Assembly: GCA_027313705.1 (NCBI GenBank)
Contig: DAHVDE010000008.1
Coordinates: forward strand, 40,470-104,469
DNA: 64,000 bases
Origin: Actinomycetota bacterium
GTDB taxonomy: Bacteria > Actinomycetota > Actinomycetes > Streptosporangiales > Streptosporangiaceae
Direction: 5' to 3'
The notes under the pieces were generated by a model that saw nothing but the letters and a program-made list of their open reading frames with translations, did no database searches and was not told the DNA's origin. Shown piece after piece: positions 42,547 to 50,376 of the stretch (position 1 is its first letter; each line of letters begins with the position of its first letter). Position numbers and translations under genes: made by a program.

Positions 42547-43836
42547 TTACCCGGTGATTCCTGATGCCTCCGCCATCACCGGCCTGCCTCGCAACGCCGA
42601 CTGGCACCCGATGGTCAGGCCCATCGCGATGGCTCCGCCGGCCACCGCCAGCCACGCCGCGGACCCGAATCCGCCCAGGCCTGCCACCCTTCCGGCGGCC
42701 GCAGTACCCAGCGCTATGCCGACCGAGCCGGTGCTCGTGAGCCAGGAGAATGCTTCTGACAGCGACTCCTCCCTGGCTAGCGCCTGGAGCAGGGTGGTGC
42801 CCGCGATCAAGGCCGGGGCGATGGCAAAGCCGGCGAGGACAGCAAGCAGATCCATCACGGCGAAGGAAGGCGCGAACGCCAGGGGCACCGCGCCAAGAGT
42901 CAGCAGACAGGTAGTGATGGCCAGCAGCCGCGCCTTAGGCAGCCGCCAGTCCCTTGCGCCGTAGAACGCGCCGCCGGTGAGGCTGCCAGCAGCCGTCAGT
43001 GCCAGCAGCACGCCGCCGAGTCCTGGTGCCCCTTGCTCTCTGGCGAACGCGATCATCGTGACGTCGACCGCGCCAAGCAGGAAGCCCATCCCTGCGTAGC
43101 AGACCATCAGCACCTGGACACCGGGCAGTGCGATCACCCGCCGCGGCTGACGCCGCCCAGGTATGGCGGCCACCGGTGCTGCGGCCACCGGTACTGCGGT
43201 GCTCCTGGCAACGGTCCCGATCGGGGGTTCTGAGCGGCCGTGCAGCGCGATGGTGATGAAGCCCACGGTGGCGAGCACGCCGCAGGCGACCAGGCCGGCG
43301 GCGGGATCTACGGCCGAAACCAGCAGCGCGACCAGCAGCGGGCCGAGCAGGAATACGGCCTCTTCCAGCATGGACTCAAGCGCGAAGGCCGTCTGCTGCA
43401 GCTTGCCGCTGACCAGCGTCGACCACCGCGCGAGCAAGAACGAGCCGAACGAGACCGAGGTACCTCCCGTGGCGACCGCCATGGCGAACACCAGCCAGAA
43501 CGGAGCCCGGGCCAGGATGGTCACCAGCAGCAGGCCGATCGCCAGGGCGTTGGCCGGGCATGCCGTCAGCAGCACTCGTCTCTGTCCGTAACGATCGGCC
43601 AGCCGCCCGACAGCCGGGCCGGTCACCGCCTGAGTGACCAGCATCACCGCCGACACCGCTCCGGCTTCCGCCAGCGATCCGGTGACCGCTGAGACCAGCA
43701 CCAGGACACTGATGGAGCGCATGGCGATCGGCAGCCGACCAGCCATTCCCCACAGCGCCAGGGTCGCAGCGCCAGGGACTCCCAGCAGCCTCAGGTAGGA
43801 CGATCCGAACCGGGAACCTAAGCTCTCGTCGGACAC
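42547..43836 (-). CDS. MFS transporter (12-TM)
   Basis: 429 residues with 12 hydrophobic segments. Motif A-like VGRLADRYGQRRVLL near residue 75 and a cytoplasmic loop between TM6 and TM7 (RSEPPIGTVARST). The pattern resembles small drug or metabolite exporters of the YfcJ/arabinose-efflux group. It is the first gene of the seven-gene operon. Start GTG 43836 has CAGGAG nine bases before it. Probably exports the product or an intermediate. Confidence 0.85.
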   Translation of the reverse strand: MSDESLGSRFGSSYLRLLGVPGAATLALWGMAGRLPIAMRSISVLVLVSAVTGSLAEAGAVSAVMLVTQAVTGPAVGRLADRYGQRRVLLTACPANALAIGLLLVTILARAPFWLVFAMAVATGGTSVSFGSFLLARWSTLVSGKLQQTAFALESMLEEAVFLLGPLLVALLVSAVDPAAGLVACGVLATVGFITIALHGRSEPPIGTVARSTAVPVAAAPVAAIPGRRQPRRVIALPGVQVLMVCYAGMGFLLGAVDVTMIAFAREQGAPGLGGVLLALTAAGSLTGGAFYGARDWRLPKARLLAITTCLLTLGAVPLAFAPSFAVMDLLAVLAGFAIAPALIAGTTLLQALAREESLSEAFSWLTSTGSVGIALGTAAAGRVAGLGGFGSAAWLAVAGGAIAMGLTIGCQSALRGRPVMAEASGITG

Positions 43837-43863
43837 GTGCGCATGCTCCTGTCAGGCCAGACC

Positions 43864-43902
43864 CTGAGAACCTCGCTCAGCGTACTGACTGAGCTTACTC
43901 AG
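43864..43902. promoter_or_regulatory. CTGAG/CTCAG array upstream of the seven-gene operon
   Basis: Four pentamers alternate as CTGAG (43864), CTCAG (43876), CTGAG (43889) and CTCAG (43898), giving nested inverted repeats, including a 6-bp pair GCTCAG/CTGAGC. They lie 28-66 bases before the GTG start of the first operon gene. Confidence 0.45.
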
Positions 43903-43990
43903 ATTGGCTCGCCCGCAAAAGGGCACGCCAGGATAGCTAACAGGCGATTCCATGCTATTGAGCCGGTTCGGGCGGCTGGACGGCCAACGA

Positions 43991-44026
43991 CTCAGGGCGC
44001 CACCGCCGTCGCGATGGCGCCCTGAG
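43991..44026 (-). terminator. strong hairpin after S53 protease gene
   Basis: Perfect 12-bp stem (CTCAGGGCGCCA at 43991-44002 with its complement at 44015-44026) and 12-base loop, 19 bases past the protease stop. Confidence 0.7.
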
Positions 44027-44044
44027 CATGGAAATGCGAACCCG

Positions 44045-45430
44045 CTACGGGGTGGTGTGGGACAGGGCGGCGGCCAGGCCGGCCGCGTTGGGCGTGCCAA
44101 GGCCGCTGGCCGCATCCCAGCCGGTCCCAGCGGAGTAGCCGGTGATCGAACCGACCGAGTTGTTGCCTGTGGTGATGTCGTTGAATGCCTCGGCGTACAG
44201 CGCCGGGTTCTGGTAAATCTGGTAGAGCCGCGGCGAGAGGAAGCCGAGTGAGCCATCGGCCTGGTTCATGACCGCGTCGGTGGCTGCCCACATCGGGGTC
44301 GCTTCGCTGGTCCCGGCGATCGGCACCCAGCCCGCGCCGGCGACCGGATCGAAGCTCTCGTAGATCAGCACGGCGCTGAGCACTGCGGCATTCATCGAGA
44401 CATCGGGCAGGCCGCGCATGCCTGCCGGGTCGGCGATGCCGGCCGCAGTCTGGTAAGAAGGCTCGCCGAACACGGTGCTGTAACCGCCGCCGCCCGCGCC
44501 GTAGCCGTCGTTCCATACCGATTCTGCCTGGTAGGACGTGATGCTTCCGGTCGGGACCGGCGTGTCTATCTGCGTGCCGCCCACCGCGACCACGTTCGGG
44601 CTTGACGACGGGTAGTTCACCGTGGCATACGGGTACAGGCGGCCCTGCAAGTCACCGTTGGCCACGCCGCTGTCACCGGTCGCGAAGAACGCGGTCACCC
44701 CCTGCGCCGCAGCACTGGCATAGAAGGTGTCAAGCTGCCTGATGGAAGCCGGCGTTTGGAAAGCCTGCTCGGTGGTGGCCCAGGAGTTGGACCAGATCGT
44801 CCCCAGATGATGCGAGAGTGCGAAGGCCTGCGCGTTCTGTATGTTCGGTATCCCCTGAACGCCTTGTGTCTCATCGGAGGGGACGACGACCAAGTCAATG
44901 CTCGCTCCCGGCGCCATCGCATGCGCCCACTCAACATCGAGTGTCGTCTCGTAGGCCCAGCTGACCTCGTTGCCGACGATCTTGTTGTTGAAGTCCACCG
45001 GGCTCGGCAGCCCGGTGTAGTTGTAGTTGACCTTTCCTTCTGGCATGTAGATGTTGAAGGAGGGCGGGGCGGGCAAACCGAATGCCGAGTCGAACGTGGC
45101 GAGGTCGGAGCGGATGGTCGGGCTGCCATAGGAGTCGAAGATCACGATGGACTGCCCGGCACCGTTGTCACCACTCGCGTACAGCGGTCCGAAGTTGTAC
45201 TGATTCTGAATATCCGAGGGCTGGTAGCAGCCGATCCCGAAGTTGTCGATGCAGAACGATCCTGTCGGCGGCTGGGCGGCCACCTGACTGGCGACAGGTC
45301 CGACCAGGACCTGCGGCACCATGGCGGTGATCGACGCGGCACCCGAAGCCAGCCCTGTCGCTGGCATCATTGCCACTCCGACGGCACTGAAGGTAAGAAG
45401 CGCAGCCTTGGCCGCACGCTGTCTCATCAT
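44045..45430 (-). CDS. secreted S53 (sedolisin)-like serine-carboxyl peptidase without prodomain
   Basis: 461 residues with a Sec-type signal peptide (residues 1 to about 30, ending ATGLASGA). The catalytic Glu/Asp pair lies in SWAYETTLDVEWAHAMAPGA near 140-150, the oxyanion Asp in FFATGDSGVANG near 235, and the nucleophile Ser in IAGTSEATPMWAA near 355. Normal sedolisins carry a pro-kumamolisin domain of 150-200 residues before the catalytic domain; here only about 60 residues separate the signal from the catalytic fold. The Ser motif GTSEATP varies from the usual GTSASTP. Acts outside the cell at acid pH if active. Confidence 0.82.
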   Translation of the reverse strand: MMRQRAAKAALLTFSAVGVAMMPATGLASGAASITAMVPQVLVGPVASQVAAQPPTGSFCIDNFGIGCYQPSDIQNQYNFGPLYASGDNGAGQSIVIFDSYGSPTIRSDLATFDSAFGLPAPPSFNIYMPEGKVNYNYTGLPSPVDFNNKIVGNEVSWAYETTLDVEWAHAMAPGASIDLVVVPSDETQGVQGIPNIQNAQAFALSHHLGTIWSNSWATTEQAFQTPASIRQLDTFYASAAAQGVTAFFATGDSGVANGDLQGRLYPYATVNYPSSSPNVVAVGGTQIDTPVPTGSITSYQAESVWNDGYGAGGGGYSTVFGEPSYQTAAGIADPAGMRGLPDVSMNAAVLSAVLIYESFDPVAGAGWVPIAGTSEATPMWAATDAVMNQADGSLGFLSPRLYQIYQNPALYAEAFNDITTGNNSVGSITGYSAGTGWDAASGLGTPNAAGLAAALSHTTP

Positions 45431-45658
45431 AGGTATAGGAGCCCTTCTCCCAGTATTCTTATGACCCTCCTATCACTTCGGCCGTTATTGATCAAGGTTG
45501 CGGCCCGGCGCGCCGGCCGGCCGTCAAGACGCCTGCCTGTGAACAGTGGTCGCCATGCTCGCCTGCTAGGCTCCCGGGCAATCACCGATGCCACTGCAAA
45601 GAGGTCGCAGTACCGGGCTTAGGGCATGCCGGTGCCGCCGGGCTGGCCGGGAGGTGGG

Positions 45659-45994
45659 CTAGCGTTTCGCTGGCAGGGACCGCACGTAGCTGACGGCACG
45701 GCTGACCCACTCCCCGAGCTGTTCGTCAGAGTCCAGGTCGCCCAGACTGACCCGCAGCCAGCCGGGCATCGGACGACCGCGCATGATCGCTACGGTCGCG
45801 GTCGTCGTCTCGGCCAGCACGGCGGACTCCGCCGGGTCGACCCGGACGAGTGCGCCACCTTGGCTGCTGGCGCTGATGACCATGTTGCCGCCGATCAGGA
45901 AGGCCATCCCGCCGAACATCTCTTTCTCCGTCACCTCAGGCCCGGTACCGATCAGGAACCGGATCCGGTCGGCGAGCTCGGCATGGAAAGCCAC
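45659..45994 (-). CDS. TfoX N-terminal-domain protein
   Basis: 111 residues. EKEMFGGMAFLIGGNMVIS near residue 23, LVRVDPAE near 49 and MRGRPMPGWLRV near 70 fit the TfoX/Sxy N-terminal domain, which in enterobacteria regulates competence. In actinomycetes single-domain copies are common and of unknown function. GTG start 45994. Confidence 0.85.
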   Translation of the reverse strand: MAFHAELADRIRFLIGTGPEVTEKEMFGGMAFLIGGNMVISASSQGGALVRVDPAESAVLAETTTATVAIMRGRPMPGWLRVSLGDLDSDEQLGEWVSRAVSYVRSLPAKR

Positions 45995-46101
45995 ATAGGC
46001 CAGCCTAGCGGTTTACGCCGACGAGCACGGCGAGGAGCAGTGAACGACCTGACCATTGCGGGAACATATCGGGCGTGACATTTCGGCGACCCAACCCGCG
46101 C

Positions 46102-46698
46102 TCACTCATTCTGCCCTGCTGCGGGATCAATGTGCCGGCTCACGATCCACGCGTGCTTGCCGACCTGCCGTCTCCGCGCGAAACCGCATTGCTCGAACAG
46201 TTCGACCGTCGCGCTGAACAAGAACCGGCTCTGCGCTTCGCGGCCGTTGGTGGTCTCGGAGATCGCTTCGGTCAGGCCGCCCCCGGCGGCGGAAATCTGG
46301 CCGATGGCACCCTCGAGCGCGGTTCGCGCGATTCCCTGGCCCCGGTGCCTCTTGTCGACAAATACGCAGGTGATCCGCCAGCGTGCCGGAGGAGGCGGAT
46401 CCTTGCGGTACTCACGGCCGTGCCTGAGCACGAGTTCCTCAGTGAGGCCGTACTGGCACCAGCCCTGCGCGAGCTCCTGATCGTCGAAGACCAGTGCCGC
46501 GTGAGCCTGACCCGCGCGCACAAGCTGCTCCTTAAGCGCGCGAGTGTCGCTGGTCCCGTGCCGGTCATACGCCGAGTGAAACGCGACGCACCAGCAGCCT
46601 CCGTAAATCCCGTTGTTGCGCTCGGCTAGTTCCGCGAACGCGTCCCAGGTGCCCGCGTCCAGCGGCCGTACCGTGCGGAACACGTCTTCGGCCGCCAC
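46102..46698 (-). CDS. GNAT-family N-acetyltransferase
   Basis: 198 residues from GTG 46698. WRITCVFVDKRHRGQGIARTAL near residue 112-133 is the strand-4 and acetyl-CoA pyrophosphate loop (motif A: RHRGQGIA), and FEQCGFARRRQVGKHAWIVSR closes the domain. The N-terminal half (NNGIYGGCWCVAFH) is typical of a group of actinobacterial GNAT proteins often found alone. Substrate unknown. The 3' neighbour is TfoX; the upstream alpha/beta hydrolase ends 11 bases away, so the two are probably one operon. Confidence 0.83.
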   Translation of the reverse strand: MAAEDVFRTVRPLDAGTWDAFAELAERNNGIYGGCWCVAFHSAYDRHGTSDTRALKEQLVRAGQAHAALVFDDQELAQGWCQYGLTEELVLRHGREYRKDPPPPARWRITCVFVDKRHRGQGIARTALEGAIGQISAAGGGLTEAISETTNGREAQSRFLFSATVELFEQCGFARRRQVGKHAWIVSRHIDPAAGQNE

Positions 46699-46709
46699 CC
46701 CGCCGCCTG

Positions 46710-47456
46710 TCACCGGCTCAGCAGCCCGAAGACTAGCTCGGGTCCTTCGACGTGGGCGTTGTGGCCAAGGCCAGGGAGGGTCACCACAGGCACGCCTAGC
46801 TCGCCGGACTGCGCGCCGCTGTTCATGGTGTCGTGCTCGCCGCGCGCGAGGGTGACCGGCGCCCGTGATCGTTCGAGCAGTCGCGTCATGTCGGGCGCTC
46901 CGACGGCGAAGGCACCAGGGTCCATGGCGAGCCGCCACTGCCCGTCGCGCTCGCGCAGGCCAGGGCCGACGGCGGGGTCCTTTGCGGTGACCAGCCCGGC
47001 AAGGCCAGACACCCGCAGGTAACGAGCGGCGGCCTCGTCGCGCGAGCCGTACCAGGCCACGGGGCGGCGGGCCATGGCGCCTGCCTTGTCGAGTTCCGCT
47101 GCGGTCCAGTGGGTCTTGATCCCCAGGCCGATGACCGCCCGCACGGCCGACGTGACCTCGTCGCCCGCGAGAGCCAGGCCGACGACGCCGCCCAGCGAGT
47201 GCCCGAGCACGACGACGGGACTCTCCGGCTCGATAACTCCGGCCACGGCGGCGGCGAGGCCGGCGAAGGTATAGGTGGCCTGCGGCGCCGAGCCGCCATG
47301 GCCGGGCAGGTCGGGAGCTATCCAGCGGCCTGGCCACCGGCTGGCCAGCAGCGGCCGCCACGCGTTCCAGACGTCACCGGTCGCGCCGAGACCGTGCAGC
47401 AGCACCAGGAGCGGCTCGCCGTCGCCGTCGCCCTGAACCCGCAGGGGCGTCCTCAT
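46710..47456 (-). CDS. alpha/beta hydrolase
   Basis: 248 residues from ATG 47456. Oxyanion HGLGATGDVWNAW near residue 21, nucleophile elbow GHSLGG near 90 (Ser 92), Asp/His at the C-terminus with GEHDTMNSG near 208 and LGHNAHVE near 233. A soluble esterase, thioesterase or haloperoxidase-like enzyme. It is divergent from the P450 gene, with TTCTGCC (47464-47470) and GGCAGAA (47493-47499) as a possible dyad in the shared promoter region. Confidence 0.86.
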   Translation of the reverse strand: MRTPLRVQGDGDGEPLLVLLHGLGATGDVWNAWRPLLASRWPGRWIAPDLPGHGGSAPQATYTFAGLAAAVAGVIEPESPVVVLGHSLGGVVGLALAGDEVTSAVRAVIGLGIKTHWTAAELDKAGAMARRPVAWYGSRDEAAARYLRVSGLAGLVTAKDPAVGPGLRERDGQWRLAMDPGAFAVGAPDMTRLLERSRAPVTLARGEHDTMNSGAQSGELGVPVVTLPGLGHNAHVEGPELVFGLLSR

Positions 47457-47555
47457 AGCGGCATTCTGCCATCGGCGCACTCGGTTAGGGTCGGCAGAAA
47501 GGCAGCCGGCGCGAGCCGGGCAAGCCGGGCAGGCGCGGACCCACGTGGAGCAGCT

Positions 47556-48893
47556 ATGACGACAGCCGGGGCGGGCAGGCCGGACACCGAGGTCGTGTTC
47601 GATCCCGCGACCTACGTCGACGGGGTGCCTTTCGAGGCGCTGGCCAGGCTGCGCAGCAGATCGCCGGTGGTGCCGGCAGCGGAGTTCCCGGTTCTTGGCT
47701 GGCCGGCGGGCCCCGGATTCTGGCTGGTCTTGCGGCACGCGGAGGTGGAATCGGTGCTTGCCAGGCCGCAGCTCTTCTCGTCCTGGCTCGGGGCGACGCA
47801 GATCCGTGACCCGGCGACGCCGCAGGCACTCGGCTACGTACGGCAGATGATGCTGAACATGGATCCGCCCGATCATTCCCGGTTGCGACGGCTGCTCAGC
47901 CGGTCGTTTACCAGGCGGGCGGTCTCCCGGCTTGAGCACCGCATCGCCGGTCACGCCCGGGCGATCTGCGAGAGGGTGTTCACCGGCCCGCGAGGCGAGT
48001 GCGATTTCGCCAAGATGGTGGCCGCCGACCTGCCGCTGCTGACCCTGGCCGACGTGCTCGGCGTGCCGCCGCAGGATCGCTGGCTGCTTTTCGACTGGTC
48101 CAACCGGGTCATCGGCTACCAGGATCCCGACTACGCCGCCTCAGCCGAGTTCGATCAGGAAGCGGGCACGCCCATGGCCAGGCAGGCCCTGGCCTTGCGG
48201 CCCGCGCCTGGCCCGGACGGCCAGATGCCCGACCCGAGGACCAGGGAGGGAATGCCTGACCTGTACGCCTACGCGCACCTGCTCGCCGAGGAGAAACGGC
48301 GCCGGCCAGGCGACGACGTGATGTCCATCTTGCTGGCGCAAGTCGACGACGACGGCGGCCGGGTATCTGTCTCCGAATTCGAGAACCTGTTCTGGCTGTT
48401 CGCCGTGGCCGGCAACGAGACACTGCGCAACGGCCTGCCAGGCGCCTGCATCGCGCTGATAGAACACCAGGCCGAGCAGCGAGAGTTGCGCGCAGAACCA
48501 GGGCTACTGCCCGCTGCGGCCCAGGAGATGCTGCGCTGGTGGACCCCGGTCATGACGTTCCGCAGAACCGCGACCGCCGACTGCGAACTGGGCGGGCAGC
48601 ACATCAGCGAAGGAGACAAGGTAGTGGTCTCGTTCACCTCGGCTAACCGCGACGAAACCGTCTTCGCCGAACCGGACCGCTTTGACATTCACCGCCACCC
48701 CAACCCGCACCTGGCCTTCGGCCACGGCCCGCACTTCTGCCTTGGCGCTCACCTGGCCCGCCTTCAGATCAGCGCGCTCTTCGGCGAGGTCCTGGCCCGC
48801 ACCTCGTCCCTGAGCTATGCCGGCCAGCCGTCCTACCTGCGGTCGAACTTCCAGCGCGGCGTCAAGCGGCTTCCCGTCAGCTGGACCGCCTAG
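47556..48893 (+). CDS. cytochrome P450
   Basis: 445 residues. I-helix FAVAGNETLRNGL near residue 290 with the E-T pair, ExxR as EMLRWWTPV near 330, heme-binding FGHGPHFCLGAHLAR near 390. The pattern is nearest the CYP125/CYP142/CYP124 group of actinomycetes, which oxidise steroid or lipid side chains. No ferredoxin or reductase gene is adjacent. It is divergent from an alpha/beta hydrolase. No evidence ties it to the cluster about 4 kb away. Confidence 0.9.
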   Translation: MTTAGAGRPDTEVVFDPATYVDGVPFEALARLRSRSPVVPAAEFPVLGWPAGPGFWLVLRHAEVESVLARPQLFSSWLGATQIRDPATPQALGYVRQMMLNMDPPDHSRLRRLLSRSFTRRAVSRLEHRIAGHARAICERVFTGPRGECDFAKMVAADLPLLTLADVLGVPPQDRWLLFDWSNRVIGYQDPDYAASAEFDQEAGTPMARQALALRPAPGPDGQMPDPRTREGMPDLYAYAHLLAEEKRRRPGDDVMSILLAQVDDDGGRVSVSEFENLFWLFAVAGNETLRNGLPGACIALIEHQAEQRELRAEPGLLPAAAQEMLRWWTPVMTFRRTATADCELGGQHISEGDKVVVSFTSANRDETVFAEPDRFDIHRHPNPHLAFGHGPHFCLGAHLARLQISALFGEVLARTSSLSYAGQPSYLRSNFQRGVKRLPVSWTA

Positions 48894-48915
48894 CCGCCGC
48901 CGTACCGGAATGCGC

Positions 48916-49178
48916 CTAGTTCCGCTGCTGGAACCACTGCCTGATGAGGGAACCGGCACCGAGAAGGACAGGAAGTCCGGGACCTGTGCGGGTGCGTCTG
49001 ACCAGCAAGTCGAGCCCGGAGTCACGCTCGCTCCCTGGTAAGAGTCGAAGTTCGTCCACTCGCCGATCACCACGGGCGCCCGGCCGCTGATGATGAGGTT
49101 ACGTAGCACCCAGCCGAAATCTTTCCACCAGGTCGCCGGGTCGGCGGCTACCAGCGTCAGGGTGGCAAACCACACCAC
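48916..49178 (-). pseudogene. fragment of a GH5-type cellulase
   Basis: Reading from 49178, ATWWKDFGWVLRNLI then GRAPVVIGEWTNFDSYQG holds the conserved IGEW strand carrying the nucleophile Glu of a GH5 fold. DAPAQVPDFLSF continues the family pattern, after which the frame breaks; the tail GSLIRQWFQQRN and a TAG stop at 48916 lie in another frame. The N-terminal part of the gene is missing. A truncated and frameshifted remnant. Confidence 0.5.
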
Positions 49179-49360
49179 CGCCCGCAGGTCGCGTCCCCGG
49201 TCCGACCAGCGTTCAGCATCAGCATTTCTTCATCCCTTTTCACTATATGCAAGGACAGAGAGGGCATATCAATTTTCTGCCACTCGCAGTCGCCGCTACC
49301 ACCTCCGCCTGCGGCCGGCTGATCGGAGACGGAGCCGGCAGGCTGACCGCACCGGCCGCG

Positions 49361-50269
49361 CTAGGCCCCGATCGTCTGGAACCCGGCACGCCAGGTCGGG
49401 TAGCGCAAGCTGAAACCGAGTTCCTTCTTGACCTTCGCGTTTGCCGCGCCGCAGGCCTGGGTCAGCATGTCGAGTCCGGCACCCATAATCAGCCGGCCCG
49501 TCCACAGCGGAATGTGCCGGGGCGGGCGGGCGCCGAGTGCCGCCGCGAGCGCGGGCAGCCATTCGCGCATCGGGGCGGGCTCGTCGTCGGTGACGTTGTA
49601 AATGGCCGGGCCGTCAGCGTCGAGTGCGAGAACCGTGGCGGCGGCCGCGTCGTGCAAGTGGATGAAGGACATCATTCCGCCGCCTTCGCCGATCAGCGGA
49701 TACCTGCCCCTCGCCACGGCGGTCGTCATCTGATCCGGCTCGCCGTAGAACCCGCCGTAACGCAGCGCGATCCCGCCGGAGGCGGTCACCACCCGGTCCA
49801 GGTGGGCCATAGCCGCGAACGTCCGTGCGGCGCTGGCAGGCGGTCCGGCAAGCAGCGGGTCATCTTCTGAAGCCACAGGTGCCGCTGAGGCGTACCGGTA
49901 AGGCGCGAAGCTCTGCGCGATGAGCTTGCGCACGCCCGCCTCGCGGGCGGCGGCTATCACGTTGTCAGCGCCCGCTGTCCTGAGCTGGTTAGTGGGCGCG
50001 AATGTCTTGTCGAGACTGCGGCCAAAGCGCATTCCCGCCAGCGCCGTTGCCTGGTAAACGAGTGCATCAGGCCGCACCCGAGCGACTGCGGTCCTTGTCG
50101 CGGCGGCGTCAAGGACGTCGAGCACGAGCGGCGCAGCGCCTGCGGCGCGGATCTTGCCCTCCTTGGCCCCGGCACGGCAGGTGCCGGTCACCTGGTGCCC
50201 CTGCCCGGCGAGTTGCCTGGTCAGGCGGATTCCTATCGCGCCGCTGGCACCGACAATCAGTATTCGCAT
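49361..50269 (-). CDS. NAD-dependent epimerase/dehydratase-like reductase (copy 1)
   Basis: 302-residue extended SDR. Cofactor loop ILIVGASGAIGIRLT at residues 3-17; RYGGFYGEPDQMT near 193 and YNVTDDEPAPMREWLP near 243 are the marks of the NmrA/epimerase branch found beside ECF41 sigma factors. The Tyr-x-x-x-Lys pair is not seen at the usual place, so a plain dehydrogenase activity is doubtful. It is paralogous to 55962-56891. Divergent from a sigma factor gene across 107 bases containing an ECF41-like promoter at 50350-50376. Confidence 0.82.
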   Translation of the reverse strand: MRILIVGASGAIGIRLTRQLAGQGHQVTGTCRAGAKEGKIRAAGAAPLVLDVLDAAATRTAVARVRPDALVYQATALAGMRFGRSLDKTFAPTNQLRTAGADNVIAAAREAGVRKLIAQSFAPYRYASAAPVASEDDPLLAGPPASAARTFAAMAHLDRVVTASGGIALRYGGFYGEPDQMTTAVARGRYPLIGEGGGMMSFIHLHDAAAATVLALDADGPAIYNVTDDEPAPMREWLPALAAALGARPPRHIPLWTGRLIMGAGLDMLTQACGAANAKVKKELGFSLRYPTWRAGFQTIGA

Positions 50270-50286
50270 GAGCTCGCTCCCTTGCC

Positions 50287-50313
50287 CGTCACGCCGGCCC
50301 TGCCATCGGTGTC
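50287..50313 (+). promoter_or_regulatory. weak ECF41-like promoter of the divergent sigma gene
   Basis: CGTCACG (50287-50293), 16 bases, then TGTC (50310-50313), on the plus strand before the sigma start at 50377. It differs from the -35 TGTCACA in two bases but has the same spacing and -10 as the two better sites at 50350-50376 and 55902-55928. Confidence 0.3.
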
Positions 50314-50349
50314 AGAGTTGGCGTACCAGTGCCTGCATGTCACCGCTAT

Positions 50350-50376
50350 GACACGCGACCGAGGGAGGACGTGACA
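50350..50376 (-). promoter_or_regulatory. ECF41-like promoter of epimerase copy 1
   Basis: On the minus strand TGTCACG (50376-50370), 16 bases, then TGTC (50353-50350). The known ECF41 consensus is TGTCACA with CGTC about 16 bases on. It lies about 80 bases before the epimerase start at 50269 and overlaps the sigma gene's ribosome binding site on the other strand. Confidence 0.5.

Noticed and set aside
48504-48890. C-terminal part of the minus-strand frame opposite the P450 3' end
   Set aside because: Only the first part (48916-49178) looks like a former cellulase; the rest is a shadow of the P450 gene.
50338-50353. TGTCA-N6-TGACA dyad as an independent operator
   Set aside because: It overlaps the ECF41-like promoter elements, whose TGTC boxes explain both halves.
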